Made by a program: the position numbers and the translations under genes. 64,000 nt of DNA from Pantoea sp. Eser (GTDB taxonomy: Bacteria; Pseudomonadota; Gammaproteobacteria; Enterobacterales; Enterobacteriaceae): NCBI GenBank assembly GCA_009830035.1, contig SZZY01000004.1:1-64000 (forward strand). Direction: 5' to 3'. Positions 1-10,592 of this stretch are shown here, piece by piece. The notes under the pieces are model-generated. The model was given only the letters and a program-made list of their open reading frames with translations. It did no database searches and was not told the origin of the DNA. Every line of letters begins with the position of its first letter. The stretch's first letter is position 1.

Positions 1-83
1 GTCCAGTTGCGAACAGGCCAAAGTGCCTCTGAGAAAAAATGACAGTGTAATTTCGTTGCACTGATGGAAACAAAAGTAGCCCG

Positions 84-1457
84 TCATTTATCGCACGTTT
101 TGGCTTCAAATATCGCACGCCGCATCAGCATAGCCGGAGAGGAACTGTACAAAGGCGACCCGGGTGCCACTCGAGGTGGTGATGGTGATAAAGCCCGCCA
201 GGTTATAAACCCCCTGCAGTGAGCCGGTTTTTGCCGACACTTTGCCATCCAGTCCCGCCTCATGCAGTCCGCCGCGGTACTGCAGCGTGCCGTCATAACC
301 GGCCAGCGGTAGCATCGAGATATAATCCATCGTTCTGTCATTTTTCGCAATGTACTGCAACACCTGCATCATGGCTTGCGGCGAAATCAGGCCATGACGC
401 GACAGGCCGGAACCGTCGACCTGAATGCTGTTGCCCATGTCGATATTGGCTTTGGCTTTCAGGATCCGGCGAACCGCGTCCTGACCGGCGAGGAAGGTTC
501 CTGGCACGTTGAAGTAGCGATGACCAATGGTGCGAAACACCGTGTCGGCAATCATGTTGTCAGACTTCTTCAGCATGGTATGCAGCAGCGTATGCAGCAG
601 TGCCGACTGGGTTGAGGCCAGTACCGTGCCCGGCTCGGTGACCAGAGACTGACGCACCAGATGCCCGCTGTAATCGATATCCGCCGCACGCAGTTCCGCT
701 TTCAGGATCTCGCCAGCCCAGGCGGCGTCATCCTGAACCGCAAGCGCCAGCGGCAGCGGTTCGGCACGTTGACGCATGCAGCCGGTCAGGGTGTAGCGGT
801 TCAGCTCACCCGGCACCACGTCCAGTTCGCAATATTGCCCTTCGCCGCTGTTGTGGCCAATGGTGCGCACCTGACTGTACATATGTGCCGGATAGTAAGA
901 GGCGATACGCACAAACGCATTCTCGCCCGGCGTGTTAGTGCTGTAGAGCGAGACGGAGAAACAGTTCTTGTCGACGATCGCCGCACCCGGCGGGGCGCTG
1001 AAGGACTGGGTCAGGTCGTTCCAGGGCCAGCCTAGTGCCATGTCATGACTGGCAAACACCGAGGTGTCAATCACCAGATTGCCTTTAATATGGGTGATAC
1101 CCTGCTTCTTTAACGCTGCCACCATGTTGCGCAGATCCTGCCGGCTTAAGGTGGGATCGCCGGCAAAACGTGCCATCGACCAGCGCGCCTTTGGTATCAA
1201 AGGTGGTCTGAAAACGGTAGTCTCTGCCCAGTTCCAGTAATGACGCCAACGCCGTCACTACCTTCATATGTACTGGCGGGCAATGCCATCTGTTTTCCGT
1301 GGTAATCAATAATCGGCGTTGATGCACCCACTTTCTGCACCATCAGCGCCAGATTGGCGCCGTCTGGCAGATACTGCATGTATTCATCAACTGGCGCTGC
1401 TTGTGCCTGCAGCATAAATGCACAGGTTAATCCGGTAACAAGTCGTGAAAATCGCAT
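84..1457 (-). pseudogene. dacB: D-alanyl-D-alanine carboxypeptidase/endopeptidase PBP4, frameshifted
   Basis: Periplasmic penicillin-binding protein that trims peptidoglycan peptides. The start at 1457 (MRFSRLVTGLTC) opens a signal peptide followed by a mature start like E. coli DacB (PVDEYMQYLPDGANLALMVQ). Three pieces in different frames are seen. Around 1276-1284 the catalytic SxxK site is damaged: LPAST is followed by a frame change where QK-VVTALASLLELG should follow. Near 1183 a second break joins GALVDG to ARFAGDPT and lacks about seven family residues. From there to about 106 the frame is long and good, with KSDN, DGSGLSRHG and the KTG motif (SAKTGSLQGV). The C-terminus is also cut after QFLSGYA. 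Divergent from greA, as in E. coli. Gene identity is certain; loss of function is very likely because the acylation serine motif is disrupted. Confidence 0.9.
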
Positions 1458-1657
1458 AATCTCGCGGTAACTGGCAGGTGAAGCCGTCAATACTACGTCG
1501 CTGGACGGTGGAAAGTAAACGATGACCCGCAGGGAACTCTGGGGTAAAATACGTATCAAATTGCAAAACGGGCTAATGCGTCGCAGAACGCTTTTTTCTG
1601 CAGTCACCGGTCAGGATGACGCCGTTAAACAGGATAAATAGATGACGAGGAGCTTAA

Positions 1658-2134
1658 ATGAATCAGATTCCGATGACGTTAAGAGGCGCAGAAAGATTGC
1701 GCGAAGAGCTGGACGAGCTGAAAACCGTGAAGCGTCCGCGCATTATCGCCTCTATCGCTGACGCGCGCGAGCATGGCGACCTGAAAGAGAATGCGGAATA
1801 TCATGCCGCACGTGAAGAGCAGGGCTTTTGTGAAGGCCGCATTCAGGAGATTGAAGCCAAACTCTCCAATGCACAGGTGATTGACGTCACCCAGATGCCG
1901 AAAACCGGCCGGGTCATTTTTGGCGCGACGGTAACGGTTCTGAATATCGATACCGACGAAGAGTCGACCTATCGTATCGTGGGTGATGACGAAGCTGACT
2001 TTAAGCAAAATCTGATTTCGGTAAATTCACCGATGGCGCGTGGCTTGGTGGGTAAAGAGGCAGATGATGTGGCGATTATCAAAACACCTGGCGGCGATGT
2101 CGAATACGAAATCCTGAAGGTGGAATACCTTTAA
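1658..2134 (+). CDS. greA: Transcription elongation factor GreA
   Basis: Cytoplasmic factor that enters the RNA polymerase secondary channel and triggers transcript cleavage to rescue backtracked complexes. 158 residues, the same as E. coli. The N-terminal coiled coil carries the basic and acidic tip residues ([19 protein letters not shown], the D and E of the catalytic loop present). The C-terminal FKBP-like domain follows. The start is supported by a GAGGAG ribosome-binding site seven bases upstream. Divergent from broken dacB and convergent with yhbY, with a shared hairpin between them. Confidence 0.97.
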   Translation: MNQIPMTLRGAERLREELDELKTVKRPRIIASIADAREHGDLKENAEYHAAREEQGFCEGRIQEIEAKLSNAQVIDVTQMPKTGRVIFGATVTVLNIDTDEESTYRIVGDDEADFKQNLISVNSPMARGLVGKEADDVAIIKTPGGDVEYEILKVEYL

Positions 2135-2182
2135 GATGTTGCTACGCTTTTAAATGCGTTAAAGCACAATGTAAAGAAAGGA

Positions 2183-2207
2183 AAAAGGTCGCATTGCGGC
2201 CTTTTAT
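2183..2207. terminator. Bidirectional terminator between greA and yhbY
   Basis: Ten-base stem (aaaaggtcgc / gcggcctttt, one G-T pair) with a three-base loop. T-rich on the plus side and a run of five T on the minus side, between two convergent genes. Confidence 0.8.
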
Positions 2208-2240
2208 CTGAGGTAAGAGCATGGCACTTTCTTTGCCCAC

Positions 2241-2535
2241 TTAACGTGGCAGAGAAATCTTGCTCTCTTTAGACGGGCGATAAAGCACCAGCGTTTTACC
2301 GATCACCTGTACGTTGCTGGCACCGGTTTCACGCACGATCGCCTCGACGATCAGCTGCTTTGTTTCACGATCTTCTGAGGCGATTTTCACCTTAATCAGT
2401 TCGTGATGCCACAGAGCCTGCTCGATTTCGGCCAGCACGCCTTTAGTCAGGCCATTGCCACCCAGCACAACCACCGGCTTGAGCGGATGGGCGAGGCCCT
2501 TGAGGTGCTGTTTTTGTTTGGTACTTATGGTTCAT
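2241..2535 (-). pseudogene. yhbY: Ribosome assembly RNA-binding protein YhbY (CRM domain), frameshift at codon 3
   Basis: Small RNA-binding protein of the CRM/KH-like fold that associates with 50S precursors; about 97 residues in E. coli. The body from VVVLGGNGLTKGVLAEIEQ to KESKISLPR is full and well conserved. The expected start codon at 2535 is followed by AAC and then an extra A, so the frame of codons 1-2 does not join the frame of the remaining 94 codons. Without that A the sequence reads M-N-L-S-T-K-Q-K-Q as expected. Expression could still begin at GTG codons near 2474, losing about 20 residues of the first helix. One-base evidence only, so a sequencing error in an otherwise healthy core gene cannot be excluded. 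Confidence 0.75.
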
Positions 2536-2662
2536 CGTAGTTTTTTACTTACTTAGGGATTGAAAACGGTTCATTCTACCGCCATCTAGGGTATATCACC
2601 AAATCGACTCAACCCATTGCGTGCAGGTTTATCGCTACGATGACGATTTAGTTGGAAATATT

Positions 2663-3292
2663 ATGACGGGTAAAAAGCGTTCGGCCAGCTCCAGCCGCTG
2701 GCTTCAGGAACACTTTAGCGATAAATATGTGCTTCAGGCGCAGAAAAAAGGGTTGCGTTCGCGCGCCTGGTTTAAACTTGATGAAATACAACAGGGTGAC
2801 AAGCTTTTCAAACCCGGCATGACCGTGGTAGATCTGGGTGCAGCACCCGGTGGCTGGTCACAATATGTGGTACAGCAAATCGGGAACAAAGGGCGCGTTA
2901 TTGCCTGTGATATCCTGCCTATGGATCCGATTGTCGGTGTCGATTTCCTTCAGGGTGATTTTCGTGAAGAATCGGTGATCAATGCGCTGCTTGAACGCGT
3001 TGGCGACCAGAAAGTTCAGGTTGTTATGTCCGATATGGCGCCGAATATGAGTGGTACACCTGCCGTAGATATTCCCCGGTCGATGTATTTAGTCGAGCTG
3101 GCGTTGGAAATGTGTCGGAATATCCTGGCACCCGGCGGCAGCTTTGTAGTGAAAGTGTTTCAGGGAGATGGCTTCGATGAATACCTGCGGGAAATTCGCT
3201 CCCTGTTTACGAAAGTGAAAATTCGTAAGCCGGACGCTTCACGGTCACGTTCACGTGAAGTGTACATCGTGGCGACTGGGCGCAAACTATAA
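2663..3292 (+). CDS. rlmE: 23S rRNA (uridine-2552-2'-O) methyltransferase RlmE (RrmJ/FtsJ)
   Basis: Heat-shock methyltransferase that 2'-O-methylates U2552 in the A loop of 23S rRNA, a late step in 50S maturation. 209 residues from the ATG at 2663, the family length. An upstream in-frame ATG at 2621 would add 14 residues not found in the family. The SAM-binding motif [15 protein letters not shown] lies at residues 45-60. The catalytic K-D-K-E residues are present (K in RAWFKL, D in [10 protein letters not shown] in VVKVFQG, E near the C-terminus in SREVYIV). Directly upstream of ftsH, as in E. coli. Confidence 0.97.
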   Translation: MTGKKRSASSSRWLQEHFSDKYVLQAQKKGLRSRAWFKLDEIQQGDKLFKPGMTVVDLGAAPGGWSQYVVQQIGNKGRVIACDILPMDPIVGVDFLQGDFREESVINALLERVGDQKVQVVMSDMAPNMSGTPAVDIPRSMYLVELALEMCRNILAPGGSFVVKVFQGDGFDEYLREIRSLFTKVKIRKPDASRSRSREVYIVATGRKL

Positions 3293-3396
3293 TCAAATTG
3301 CTGGAGTAGTCCGCAGTTTTGATGCGATTCCATGTATGAAGGATCTATAGTACACTACGCTATCTGCTAACACCGTTGTAATATGAGGTTAATCCC

Positions 3397-5331
3397 TTGA
3401 GTGACATGGCGAAAAACCTGATTCTCTGGTTAGTCATCGCGGTCGTGCTGATGTCAGTATTCCAGAGCTTTGGGCCCAGCGAGTCGAATGGCCGTAGGGT
3501 TGATTATTCAACCTTCCTGTCGGAAGTGAACCAGAATCAGGTCCGCGAGGCCCGTATTAACGGGCGTGAAATTAACATTATTAAAAAAGATAGCAATAAA
3601 TACACTACCTACATTCCTGTCAATGATCCCAAGTTGCTCGATAACCTCTTGACCAAAAACGTCAAAGTGGTTGGCGAACCACCGGAAGAGCCAAGCCTGC
3701 TGGCGTCGATCTTCATTTCGTGGTTCCCGATGCTGCTGCTGATAGGGGTGTGGATATTCTTTATGCGCCAGATGCAGGGCGGCGGCAAGGGCGCGATGTC
3801 CTTCGGCAAGAGTAAGGCCCGCATGCTGACCGAAGACCAGATTAAAACCACCTTCGCCGACGTTGCTGGCTGTGACGAAGCGAAAGAGGAAGTCGCCGAG
3901 CTGGTGGAATATCTGCGTGAGCCGAGCCGCTTCCAGAAGCTGGGCGGTAAGATTCCGAAAGGTGTACTGATGGTTGGTCCTCCGGGTACCGGTAAAACTT
4001 TGCTGGCGAAAGCGATTGCCGGTGAAGCGAAAGTGCCTTTCTTTACCATCTCCGGTTCTGACTTCGTTGAAATGTTTGTCGGTGTCGGTGCATCTCGTGT
4101 GCGCGACATGTTCGAGCAGGCCAAAAAAGCGGCACCGTGCATCATCTTCATCGATGAAATCGATGCGGTGGGCCGTCAGCGTGGCGCTGGTTTAGGCGGT
4201 GGTCATGATGAACGTGAGCAGACCCTGAACCAGATGCTGGTTGAGATGGATGGTTTCGAAGGTAACGAAGGTATTATCGTTATCGCCGCAACTAACCGTC
4301 CTGACGTGCTTGACCCGGCACTGCTGCGTCCAGGCCGCTTCGACCGTCAGGTGGTGGTGGGCTTGCCAGACGTGCGTGGCCGTGAGCAGATTCTGAAAGT
4401 GCATATGCGCCGTGTTCCGCTGGCGACCGATATTGACGCGGCAATCATTGCGCGCGGTACGCCTGGCTTCTCCGGTGCCGACCTAGCCAACCTTGTCAAC
4501 GAAGCGGCATTGTTTGCTGCCCGTTCGAACAAGCGCGTAGTGTCGATGGTTGAGTTTGAGAAAGCGAAAGACAAAATCATGATGGGTGCAGAACGTCGCT
4601 CCATGGTGATGACGGAAGCGCAGAAAGAGTCAACCGCGTATCACGAAGCGGGTCACGCGATCATTGGTCGTCTGGTCCCTGAGCACGATCCGGTGCACAA
4701 AGTGACCATCATTCCACGCGGCCGTGCGCTGGGTGTGACCTTCTTCCTGCCTGAAGGCGACGCGATCAGCGCCAGCCGTCAGAAACTGGAAAGCCAGATT
4801 TCGACGCTGTACGGCGGTCGTCTGGCAGAAGAGATCATCTACGGTGCTGAACATGTTTCTACCGGTGCGTCGAATGACATTAAAGTCGCGACCAACCTAG
4901 CACGTAACATGGTGACGCAATGGGGCTTCTCAGAAAAACTGGGTCCACTGCTGTATGCCGAAGAAGAGGGTGAAGTGTTCCTCGGACGTTCAGTCGCGAA
5001 AGCGAAACATATGTCCGATGAAACAGCACGCATTATCGACCAGGAAGTTAAGCACCTGATCGACAGCAACTACCAGCGTGCTCGCCGCATTCTGGGTGAG
5101 AACATGGACATCCTTCACGCGATGAAAGACGCGCTGATGAAGTATGAAACCATCGATGCACCGCAGATCGACGACCTGATGGCGCGCCGCGAAGTGCGTC
5201 CGCCAGCGAGCTGGGAAGACCCAGGCAGCAGCAACTCTGACAGCAACGGCACGCCAAAGACGCCGCGTCCGGTCGATGAACCGCGTCCGCCAAACCCAGG
5301 CAACACCATGTCAGAACAGTTTGATAAATAA
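3397..5331 (+). CDS. ftsH: ATP-dependent zinc metalloprotease FtsH
   Basis: Inner-membrane AAA+ protease, a hexamer that degrades LpxC, sigma-32 and unassembled membrane proteins. 644 residues. TM1 spans about residues 7-25 and TM2 about 100-120, flanking a periplasmic domain. The AAA module has Walker A GPPGTGKT, Walker [34 protein letters not shown] and the pore loop [11 protein letters not shown]. The peptidase domain has the zinc motif HEAGH. The TTG at 3397 (MSDMAKN) is chosen because an AGGTT element sits about ten bases upstream; ATG at 3406 (MAKN) is the alternative. Intact, as expected for an essential gene. Confidence 0.97.
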   Translation: MSDMAKNLILWLVIAVVLMSVFQSFGPSESNGRRVDYSTFLSEVNQNQVREARINGREINIIKKDSNKYTTYIPVNDPKLLDNLLTKNVKVVGEPPEEPSLLASIFISWFPMLLLIGVWIFFMRQMQGGGKGAMSFGKSKARMLTEDQIKTTFADVAGCDEAKEEVAELVEYLREPSRFQKLGGKIPKGVLMVGPPGTGKTLLAKAIAGEAKVPFFTISGSDFVEMFVGVGASRVRDMFEQAKKAAPCIIFIDEIDAVGRQRGAGLGGGHDEREQTLNQMLVEMDGFEGNEGIIVIAATNRPDVLDPALLRPGRFDRQVVVGLPDVRGREQILKVHMRRVPLATDIDAAIIARGTPGFSGADLANLVNEAALFAARSNKRVVSMVEFEKAKDKIMMGAERRSMVMTEAQKESTAYHEAGHAIIGRLVPEHDPVHKVTIIPRGRALGVTFFLPEGDAISASRQKLESQISTLYGGRLAEEIIYGAEHVSTGASNDIKVATNLARNMVTQWGFSEKLGPLLYAEEEGEVFLGRSVAKAKHMSDETARIIDQEVKHLIDSNYQRARRILGENMDILHAMKDALMKYETIDAPQIDDLMARREVRPPASWEDPGSSNSDSNGTPKTPRPVDEPRPPNPGNTMSEQFDK

Positions 5332-5350
5332 GACGTCACCTAGTCAGACA

Positions 5351-5376
5351 AAGCCCCGGCTGGTCCGGGGTTTTTT
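5351..5376 (+). terminator. Rho-independent terminator after ftsH
   Basis: CCCCGG / CCGGGG stem with a five-base loop followed by six T. Confidence 0.85.
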
Positions 5377-5411
5377 ACATCCAGATATTGATCAGCAAGG
5401 AGTGATTCGCC

Positions 5412-6245
5412 ATGAAGTTGTTCGCCGGTGATTCCCATCTCGATTTATCATTTCCCAATGTGATGGGTATTTTGAATGTCACGCCCGACTCCTTTTCCGA
5501 TGGCGGTAAACATAACGCGCTGGTCGATGCGCTCACGCACACCAATGAGATGGTCAATGCTGGCGCGACCATTATCGATGTCGGCGGTGAGTCGACCCGT
5601 CCGGGGGCCGATGAGGTCAGCGTCGAGCAGGAGCTGAAGCGGGTCATCCCGGTGGTCGAAGCGATTGCCCAGCGTTTTGAGGTCTGGATCTCGGTCGATA
5701 CCTCTAAAGCCGAGATGATCCGGGAATCAGCGCGAGTGGGCGCTCACATCATTAACGACGTGCGCTCGCTCTCAGAGCCAGGCGCGCTGGAAGCCGCGGC
5801 AGCGACCGGCCTGCCGGTCTGTTTAATGCATATGCAGGGTGAACCACGCACCATGCAGCAGGCGCCACACTATGAAAACATCCTGCACGAAGTGGACACT
5901 TACTTCGCGCAACAGATCGCGCGTTGCGAAGCGGCGGGAATCAAAAAAGAGCGGCTGATACTCGACCCGGGCTTCGGTTTCGGTAAACATCTTAGCCACA
6001 ACTATGAACTGCTGGCTCATCTCAGCGATTTTCACCATTTCGGCCTACCACTGCTGGTGGGCATGTCGCGCAAATCGATGATAGGTCAGTTGTTGAATGT
6101 CGGTCCGTCACAGCGTTTAACCGGCAGCCTGAGCTGTGCGGTCATCGCCGCGATGCAGGGTGCACAGATTATTCGCGCACATGATGTCAAAGAGACGGCC
6201 GAAGCGATGCGCGTGGTCGAAGCGACCCGAAGAGCAAAAGGATAA
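5412..6245 (+). CDS. folP: Dihydropteroate synthase
   Basis: Condenses 6-hydroxymethyl-dihydropterin pyrophosphate with p-aminobenzoate in folate synthesis; the sulfonamide target. 277 residues, TIM barrel. Visible signatures: [31 protein letters not shown], the pterin-pocket DPGFGFGK, and [15 protein letters not shown] ribosome-binding site nine bases before ATG. Ends two bases before glmM, so the two are co-transcribed and probably translationally coupled. Confidence 0.97.
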   Translation: MKLFAGDSHLDLSFPNVMGILNVTPDSFSDGGKHNALVDALTHTNEMVNAGATIIDVGGESTRPGADEVSVEQELKRVIPVVEAIAQRFEVWISVDTSKAEMIRESARVGAHIINDVRSLSEPGALEAAAATGLPVCLMHMQGEPRTMQQAPHYENILHEVDTYFAQQIARCEAAGIKKERLILDPGFGFGKHLSHNYELLAHLSDFHHFGLPLLVGMSRKSMIGQLLNVGPSQRLTGSLSCAVIAAMQGAQIIRAHDVKETAEAMRVVEATRRAKG

Positions 6246-6247
6246 TC

Positions 6248-7582
6248 ATGAGTAATCGTAAATATTTCGGTACAGATGGCATTCGTGGCAAAGTCGGTGA
6301 AGCGCCAATAACCCCTGATTTCGTCCTGAAGCTGGGCTGGGCCGCAGGGAAAGTGCTGGCGCGTCACGGTTCGAAAAAGATCCTTATCGGTAAGGACACC
6401 CGTATCTCCGGCTACATGCTGGAGTCAGCCTTAGAAGCTGGACTGGCGGCCGCTGGCCTGACTGCCGCCTTTACCGGACCGATGCCAACTCCGGCTATCG
6501 CCTACCTAACCCGCACGTTCCGCGCAGAAGCGGGGATTGTGATTTCGGCGTCGCATAACCCGTTCGACGACAACGGCATTAAATTCTTCTCCTCTGAAGG
6601 CACGAAGTTGCCGGACGACGTTGAAGAAGCGATCGAACTGGAGATGGAAAAACCGATTATCTGTGTCGAATCCGCCTTACTGGGCCGCGCCAGCCGCATC
6701 GTTGATGCCGCCGGACGTTACATCGAATTCTGTAAGGGCACCTTCCCAAGCGAACTCAACCTTAACGGCCTGAAAATCGTGGTCGACTGCGCCAACGGGG
6801 CCACCTACCACATTGCGCCGAATGTGTTGCGTGAGCTGGGCGCTACGGTGATCGCCATTGCCACCCAGCCGGATGGGATGAACATCAACAAAGAGTGCGG
6901 CGCTACCGATTTGAAGCTACTGCAGCAGCGAGTGCTGGCAGAGAAAGCGGATATCGGGCTGGCCTGTGATGGCGACGGCGATCGCATCATTATGATTGAC
7001 CATCTGGGCGAAAAGGTGGATGGCGACCAGATTCTCTACATCATTGCGCGCGAAGGATTGCGTCAGGGCCAGCTGCGCGGCGGTGTAGTCGGTACGCTGA
7101 TGAGCAATATGGGACTGGAATTAGCGCTTAAGCAACTCGGTATTCCGTTTGCCCGGGCAAAAGTGGGTGACCGCTATGTGCTGGAGAAGATGCAGGAGAA
7201 AGGCTGGCGGCTGGGAGCTGAGAACTCGGGCCATGTGATCCTGCTGGATAAAACCACCACCGGCGACGGCATCGTGGCAAGTTTGCAAGTACTTACTGCA
7301 ATGGTGCGCAACCACATGAGCCTGCACGATCTGTGCAGCGGCACGAAAATGCTGCCTCAGGTACTGGTCAATGTCCGCTTTACCGGTGAGCACGATCCGT
7401 TGCAGAGCGACGCGGTTAAAACCGTTACGGCAGAGGTGGAAAAAGCGCTGGCGGGTCGTGGCCGGGTGTTACTGCGCAAGTCGGGCACTGAGCCTTTGAT
7501 TCGGGTGATGGTGGAAGGCGAGAATGAGGCGCAGGTGACCGAGCTGGCAAACCGTATCGCCGAACAGGTGAAGGCGTTTTAA
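6248..7582 (+). CDS. glmM: Phosphoglucosamine mutase
   Basis: Converts glucosamine-6-phosphate to glucosamine-1-phosphate for UDP-GlcNAc, feeding peptidoglycan and lipid A. 444 residues, full length. The N-terminal [11 protein letters not shown], the phosphoserine loop [14 protein letters not shown] (Ser near residue 102), the metal loop CDGDGDR and the C-terminal phosphate loop [16 protein letters not shown] are all present. Second gene of the folP-glmM pair. Confidence 0.97.
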   Translation: MSNRKYFGTDGIRGKVGEAPITPDFVLKLGWAAGKVLARHGSKKILIGKDTRISGYMLESALEAGLAAAGLTAAFTGPMPTPAIAYLTRTFRAEAGIVISASHNPFDDNGIKFFSSEGTKLPDDVEEAIELEMEKPIICVESALLGRASRIVDAAGRYIEFCKGTFPSELNLNGLKIVVDCANGATYHIAPNVLRELGATVIAIATQPDGMNINKECGATDLKLLQQRVLAEKADIGLACDGDGDRIIMIDHLGEKVDGDQILYIIAREGLRQGQLRGGVVGTLMSNMGLELALKQLGIPFARAKVGDRYVLEKMQEKGWRLGAENSGHVILLDKTTTGDGIVASLQVLTAMVRNHMSLHDLCSGTKMLPQVLVNVRFTGEHDPLQSDAVKTVTAEVEKALAGRGRVLLRKSGTEPLIRVMVEGENEAQVTELANRIAEQVKAF

Positions 7583-7590
7583 TCAGCTGA

Positions 7591-7620
7591 CAGGCGGTTC
7601 GCAGGCTGCCGAACCGCCTG
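7591..7620 (+). terminator. Hairpin downstream of glmM
   Basis: Perfect 11-base stem CAGGCGGTTCG / CGAACCGCCTG with an eight-base loop just after the glmM stop. No T run follows, so it may stabilise the 3' end or be a weak terminator. Confidence 0.5.
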
Positions 7621-7798
7621 TAAAATCACCGGGATGGCGTTTTTTCTGCAATCGGTTGGGGTGATGAAAATTGCGCTTGCAGAGGTATCCGCCTTTGGTT
7701 AGTATTCACACCCGCTTCTGATGGGTGATGACGAGACTCCCCATCAATACTGGTTTGAGCTTTAACTGTACGATTATCGTGCAAGGAACAGGTTGAAT

Positions 7799-8137
7799 AT
7801 GTACGAAGCTCTTTTAGTTGTTTTCCTTATTGTAGCTATCGCCCTCGTGGGTATGATCATGCTGCAGCAAGGCAAAGGCGCTGATATGGGAGCCTCATTC
7901 GGTGCGGGCGCATCCGGTACGCTGTTTGGTTCTACGGGTTCAGGTAATTTCATGACACGTACAACCGGCATCTTAGCGGCACTGTTCTTCATCATCAGCT
8001 TGGTTCTCGGTAACCTGAACAGTAATAAAGCCTCGAAAGGAAGCGAGTGGGAAAATCTTTCTGCGCCGGCGCAGTCTTCTCAACAGACTGAACAGCCAGC
8101 TCAACCGGCCACGCCGGGCAGCGATATTCCTAAGTAA
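7799..8137 (+). CDS. secG: Preprotein translocase subunit SecG
   Basis: Non-essential inner-membrane subunit of the SecYEG channel that assists SecA-driven export. 112 residues with two membrane helices (about 3-21 and 55-73) around the conserved LQQGKGADMGASFGAG loop. The C-terminal tail is rich in Gln, Pro and Ala. The ATG at 7799 (MYEALLVVFL) matches the family start; the in-frame TTG at 7793 would add two residues. Followed closely by tRNA-Leu. Confidence 0.96.
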   Translation: MYEALLVVFLIVAIALVGMIMLQQGKGADMGASFGAGASGTLFGSTGSGNFMTRTTGILAALFFIISLVLGNLNSNKASKGSEWENLSAPAQSSQQTEQPAQPATPGSDIPK

Positions 8138-8174
8138 GTTCGTCGACACAACGAATCGTTGTGGTCAGTGTAGT

Positions 8175-8261
8175 GCCGTGGTGGTGGAATTGGTAGACAC
8201 GCTACCTTGAGGTGGTAGTGCCCGATTGGGCTTGCGGGTTCAAGTCCCGTCCTCGGTACCA
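8175..8261 (+). tRNA. leuU: tRNA-Leu (GAG anticodon)
   Basis: 87 bases ending in an encoded CCA, with a long variable arm as for a class II tRNA. The anticodon loop CTTGAGG gives anticodon GAG, which reads CUU/CUC. It closely matches E. coli leuU, which also follows secG. Odd: base 5 (position 8179) is T where A is expected, so it faces T in the 3' strand and leaves a U-U mismatch in the acceptor stem (GCCGTGG against CCTCGGT). The T arm and D arm look normal. Confidence 0.95.
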
Positions 8262-8320
8262 AATCTTAGTATTACTTGCATTTTATGCAGTTTTGGCGTA
8301 TTATTTGCCACGTTTTCGGA

Positions 8321-8397
<77 letters not shown>

Positions 8398-8522
8398 CTT
8401 TCCCTTTGAGTTCTTTTTCAAATATACTGTGTGCATCGACGGACGCATTCACGGCTCATTTTTGAAAGAAAAATCTTTGGATGGAGTCCGAGCCGCAATG
8501 CGGCGTACAGGGTCCAGTGATT

Positions 8523-8550
8523 AAAAACCCCGAATATTCGGGGTTTTTTT
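8523..8550 (+). terminator. Rho-independent terminator upstream of rimP
   Basis: AAAAACCCCGAA / TTCGGGGTTTTTTT, a perfect stem with a T run. It lies between metY and rimP, where it would separate tRNA transcription from the nusA operon. Confidence 0.85.
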
Positions 8551-8572
8551 GTTATTAGCGAATCGTAATACT

Positions 8573-8593
8573 GGGCTATAGGCCCTTTTTTTT
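8573..8593 (+). terminator. Second short terminator-like hairpin before rimP
   Basis: GGGC / GCCC stem, five-base loop and eight T, just before the rimP start. It may act as an attenuator for the nusA operon, which is inference. Confidence 0.55.
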
Positions 8594-8610
8594 ATGTCTT
8601 GGGGGTGGGC

Positions 8611-9063
8611 TTGTCCACATTAGAGCAAAAATTGACAGAGTTGGTATCGGCTCCGGTAGAAGCGCTGGGCTACGAACTGGTTGGAATTGAATTCGTTCGT
8701 GGTCGCACATCAACCCTGCGCATCTATATTGATAGTGAAGATGGCATCAATGTCGATGATTGCGCCGATGTCAGCCACCAGGTAAGTGCCGTAATGGATG
8801 TCGAAGATCCCATTACCGTGCCTTACAACCTAGAAGTCTCCTCACCGGGACTCGATCGTCCTCTGTTCACCGCAGAACACTATGTCCGTTTTATGGGCGA
8901 TGAAGTGAGTCTGGTGTTGCGTATGGCCGTTCAGAACCGCTGTAAATGGCAGGGAATCATCAAGTCAGTTGATGGCGAGATTATCACGGTGAACGTTGAG
9001 GGTAACGATGAAGTGTTCGCACTGAGTAATATTCAGAAAGCGAACCTGGTCCCCCACTTTTAA
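8611..9063 (+). CDS. rimP: Ribosome maturation factor RimP
   Basis: Cytoplasmic factor for 30S assembly that binds free 30S particles. 150 residues, as in E. coli, with an N-terminal alpha/beta domain ([20 protein letters not shown]) and a C-terminal SH3-like barrel ([14 protein letters not shown]). The TTG at 8611 is chosen: it gives the family start (M)[11 protein letters not shown] and has a GGGGGTGG element before it. First gene of rimP-nusA-infB. Confidence 0.95.
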   Translation: MSTLEQKLTELVSAPVEALGYELVGIEFVRGRTSTLRIYIDSEDGINVDDCADVSHQVSAVMDVEDPITVPYNLEVSSPGLDRPLFTAEHYVRFMGDEVSLVLRMAVQNRCKWQGIIKSVDGEIITVNVEGNDEVFALSNIQKANLVPHF

Positions 9064-9087
9064 AAGTCCGGATTGAGGCTAACCAGG

Positions 9088-10575
9088 ATGAACAAAGAGA
9101 TCTTAGCTGTTGTAGAAGCCGTTTCTAACGAAAAAGCCCTGCCGCGTGAGAAAATCTTCGAAGCGCTGGAGAGCGCGCTGGCGACTGCGACCAAGAAAAA
9201 GTACGAGCAAGAAATTGACGTACGCGTCAGCATTGATCGCAGAAGTGGCGATTTCGATACTTTCCGCCGTTGGGAAATCGTAGAAGAGGTGACGCAGCCG
9301 ACGCGCGAGATCACGCTGGATGCGGCCCGCTTCGAAGATGAAGCATTCAATCTGGGCGAATATGTCGAAGATCAGATTGAATCGGTCACCTTTGACCGTA
9401 TCACCACCCAGACCGCTAAGCAGGTTATCGTGCAAAAAGTGCGCGAAGCTGAGCGCGCGATGGTGGTTGATCAGTTCCGTGAGCAGGAAGGCGCAATTAT
9501 TACTGGCGTGGTGAAGAAAGTTAACCGCGACAATATTTCCCTCGATTTAGGCAGCAATGCCGAAGCGGTTATCCTGCGCGAAGATATGCTGCCGCGTGAA
9601 AACTTCCGCCCAGGCGACCGTATTCGCGGCGTGCTCTATTCGGTTCGCCCGGAAGCACGTGGAGCGCAGCTGTTCGTGACGCGTTCCAAACCGGAAATGC
9701 TGATTGAACTGTTCCGCATTGAAGTGCCAGAAATTGGCGAAGAAGTGATTGAAATTAAAGCCGCTGCTCGTGATGCGGGCTCGCGCGCTAAAATTGCAGT
9801 CAAGACCAACGACAAACGTATCGATCCGGTGGGTGCCTGTGTGGGCATGCGTGGCGCGCGTGTTCAGGCGGTTTCTAGTGAACTGGGCGGCGAGCGTATC
9901 GATATCGTGCTGTGGGACGACAACCCGGCGCAGTTTGTTATCAACGCCATGGCTCCGGCTGATGTGGCGTCAATCGTGGTTGATGAAGATAACCACACCA
10001 TGGATATCGCTGTAGAAGCTGGCAATTTGGCTCAGGCAATCGGCCGTAACGGCCAAAACGTGCGTCTCGCTTCACAGCTGAGTGGCTGGGAGCTGAACGT
10101 AATGACCGTCGATGATCTGCAGGCCAAACATCAGGCTGAAGCACACGCAGCAATCGATATGTTCACCAAACATCTCGACATCGACGAAGAGTTCGCCACC
10201 GTACTGGTGGAAGAGAGCTTCTCTTCGCTGGAAGAACTGGCATACGTGCCAATCAACGAGCTGTTGGAAATCGACGGCCTCGACGAAGAGACCATTGAAG
10301 CCCTGCGTGAACGAGCAAAAAATGCGTTAACCACCCTGGCACTGGCGAAAGAAGAGATCCTTGGTAACCAGCAGCCCGCTGAGGATCTTCTGAATCTTGA
10401 AGGTCTGGATCGTGCTCTGGCTTTCCGCCTGGCGTCGAAAGGCGTTTGCACGCTGGAAGATCTCGCTGAGCAAGGTGTTGACGATCTGACGGATATTGAA
10501 GGCATGTCTGATGAGCAAGCCGGCGCGCTGATTATGGCCGCCCGTAATATCTGCTGGTTCGGCGATGACGCGTAA
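9088..10575 (+). CDS. nusA: Transcription termination/antitermination protein NusA
   Basis: Binds RNA polymerase and nascent RNA and modulates pausing, termination and antitermination. 495 residues, family length. Order seen: N-terminal RNAP-binding domain ([23 protein letters not shown]), S1 domain ([20 protein letters not shown], about 135-200), two KH domains with [17 protein letters not shown] and [16 protein letters not shown], then two acidic helix-hairpin repeats at the C-terminus. ATG at 9088 preceded by CCAGG. Intact. Confidence 0.97.
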   Translation: MNKEILAVVEAVSNEKALPREKIFEALESALATATKKKYEQEIDVRVSIDRRSGDFDTFRRWEIVEEVTQPTREITLDAARFEDEAFNLGEYVEDQIESVTFDRITTQTAKQVIVQKVREAERAMVVDQFREQEGAIITGVVKKVNRDNISLDLGSNAEAVILREDMLPRENFRPGDRIRGVLYSVRPEARGAQLFVTRSKPEMLIELFRIEVPEIGEEVIEIKAAARDAGSRAKIAVKTNDKRIDPVGACVGMRGARVQAVSSELGGERIDIVLWDDNPAQFVINAMAPADVASIVVDEDNHTMDIAVEAGNLAQAIGRNGQNVRLASQLSGWELNVMTVDDLQAKHQAEAHAAIDMFTKHLDIDEEFATVLVEESFSSLEELAYVPINELLEIDGLDEETIEALRERAKNALTTLALAKEEILGNQQPAEDLLNLEGLDRALAFRLASKGVCTLEDLAEQGVDDLTDIEGMSDEQAGALIMAARNICWFGDDA

Positions 10576-10592
10576 TAACAGGAAGGAACAGC

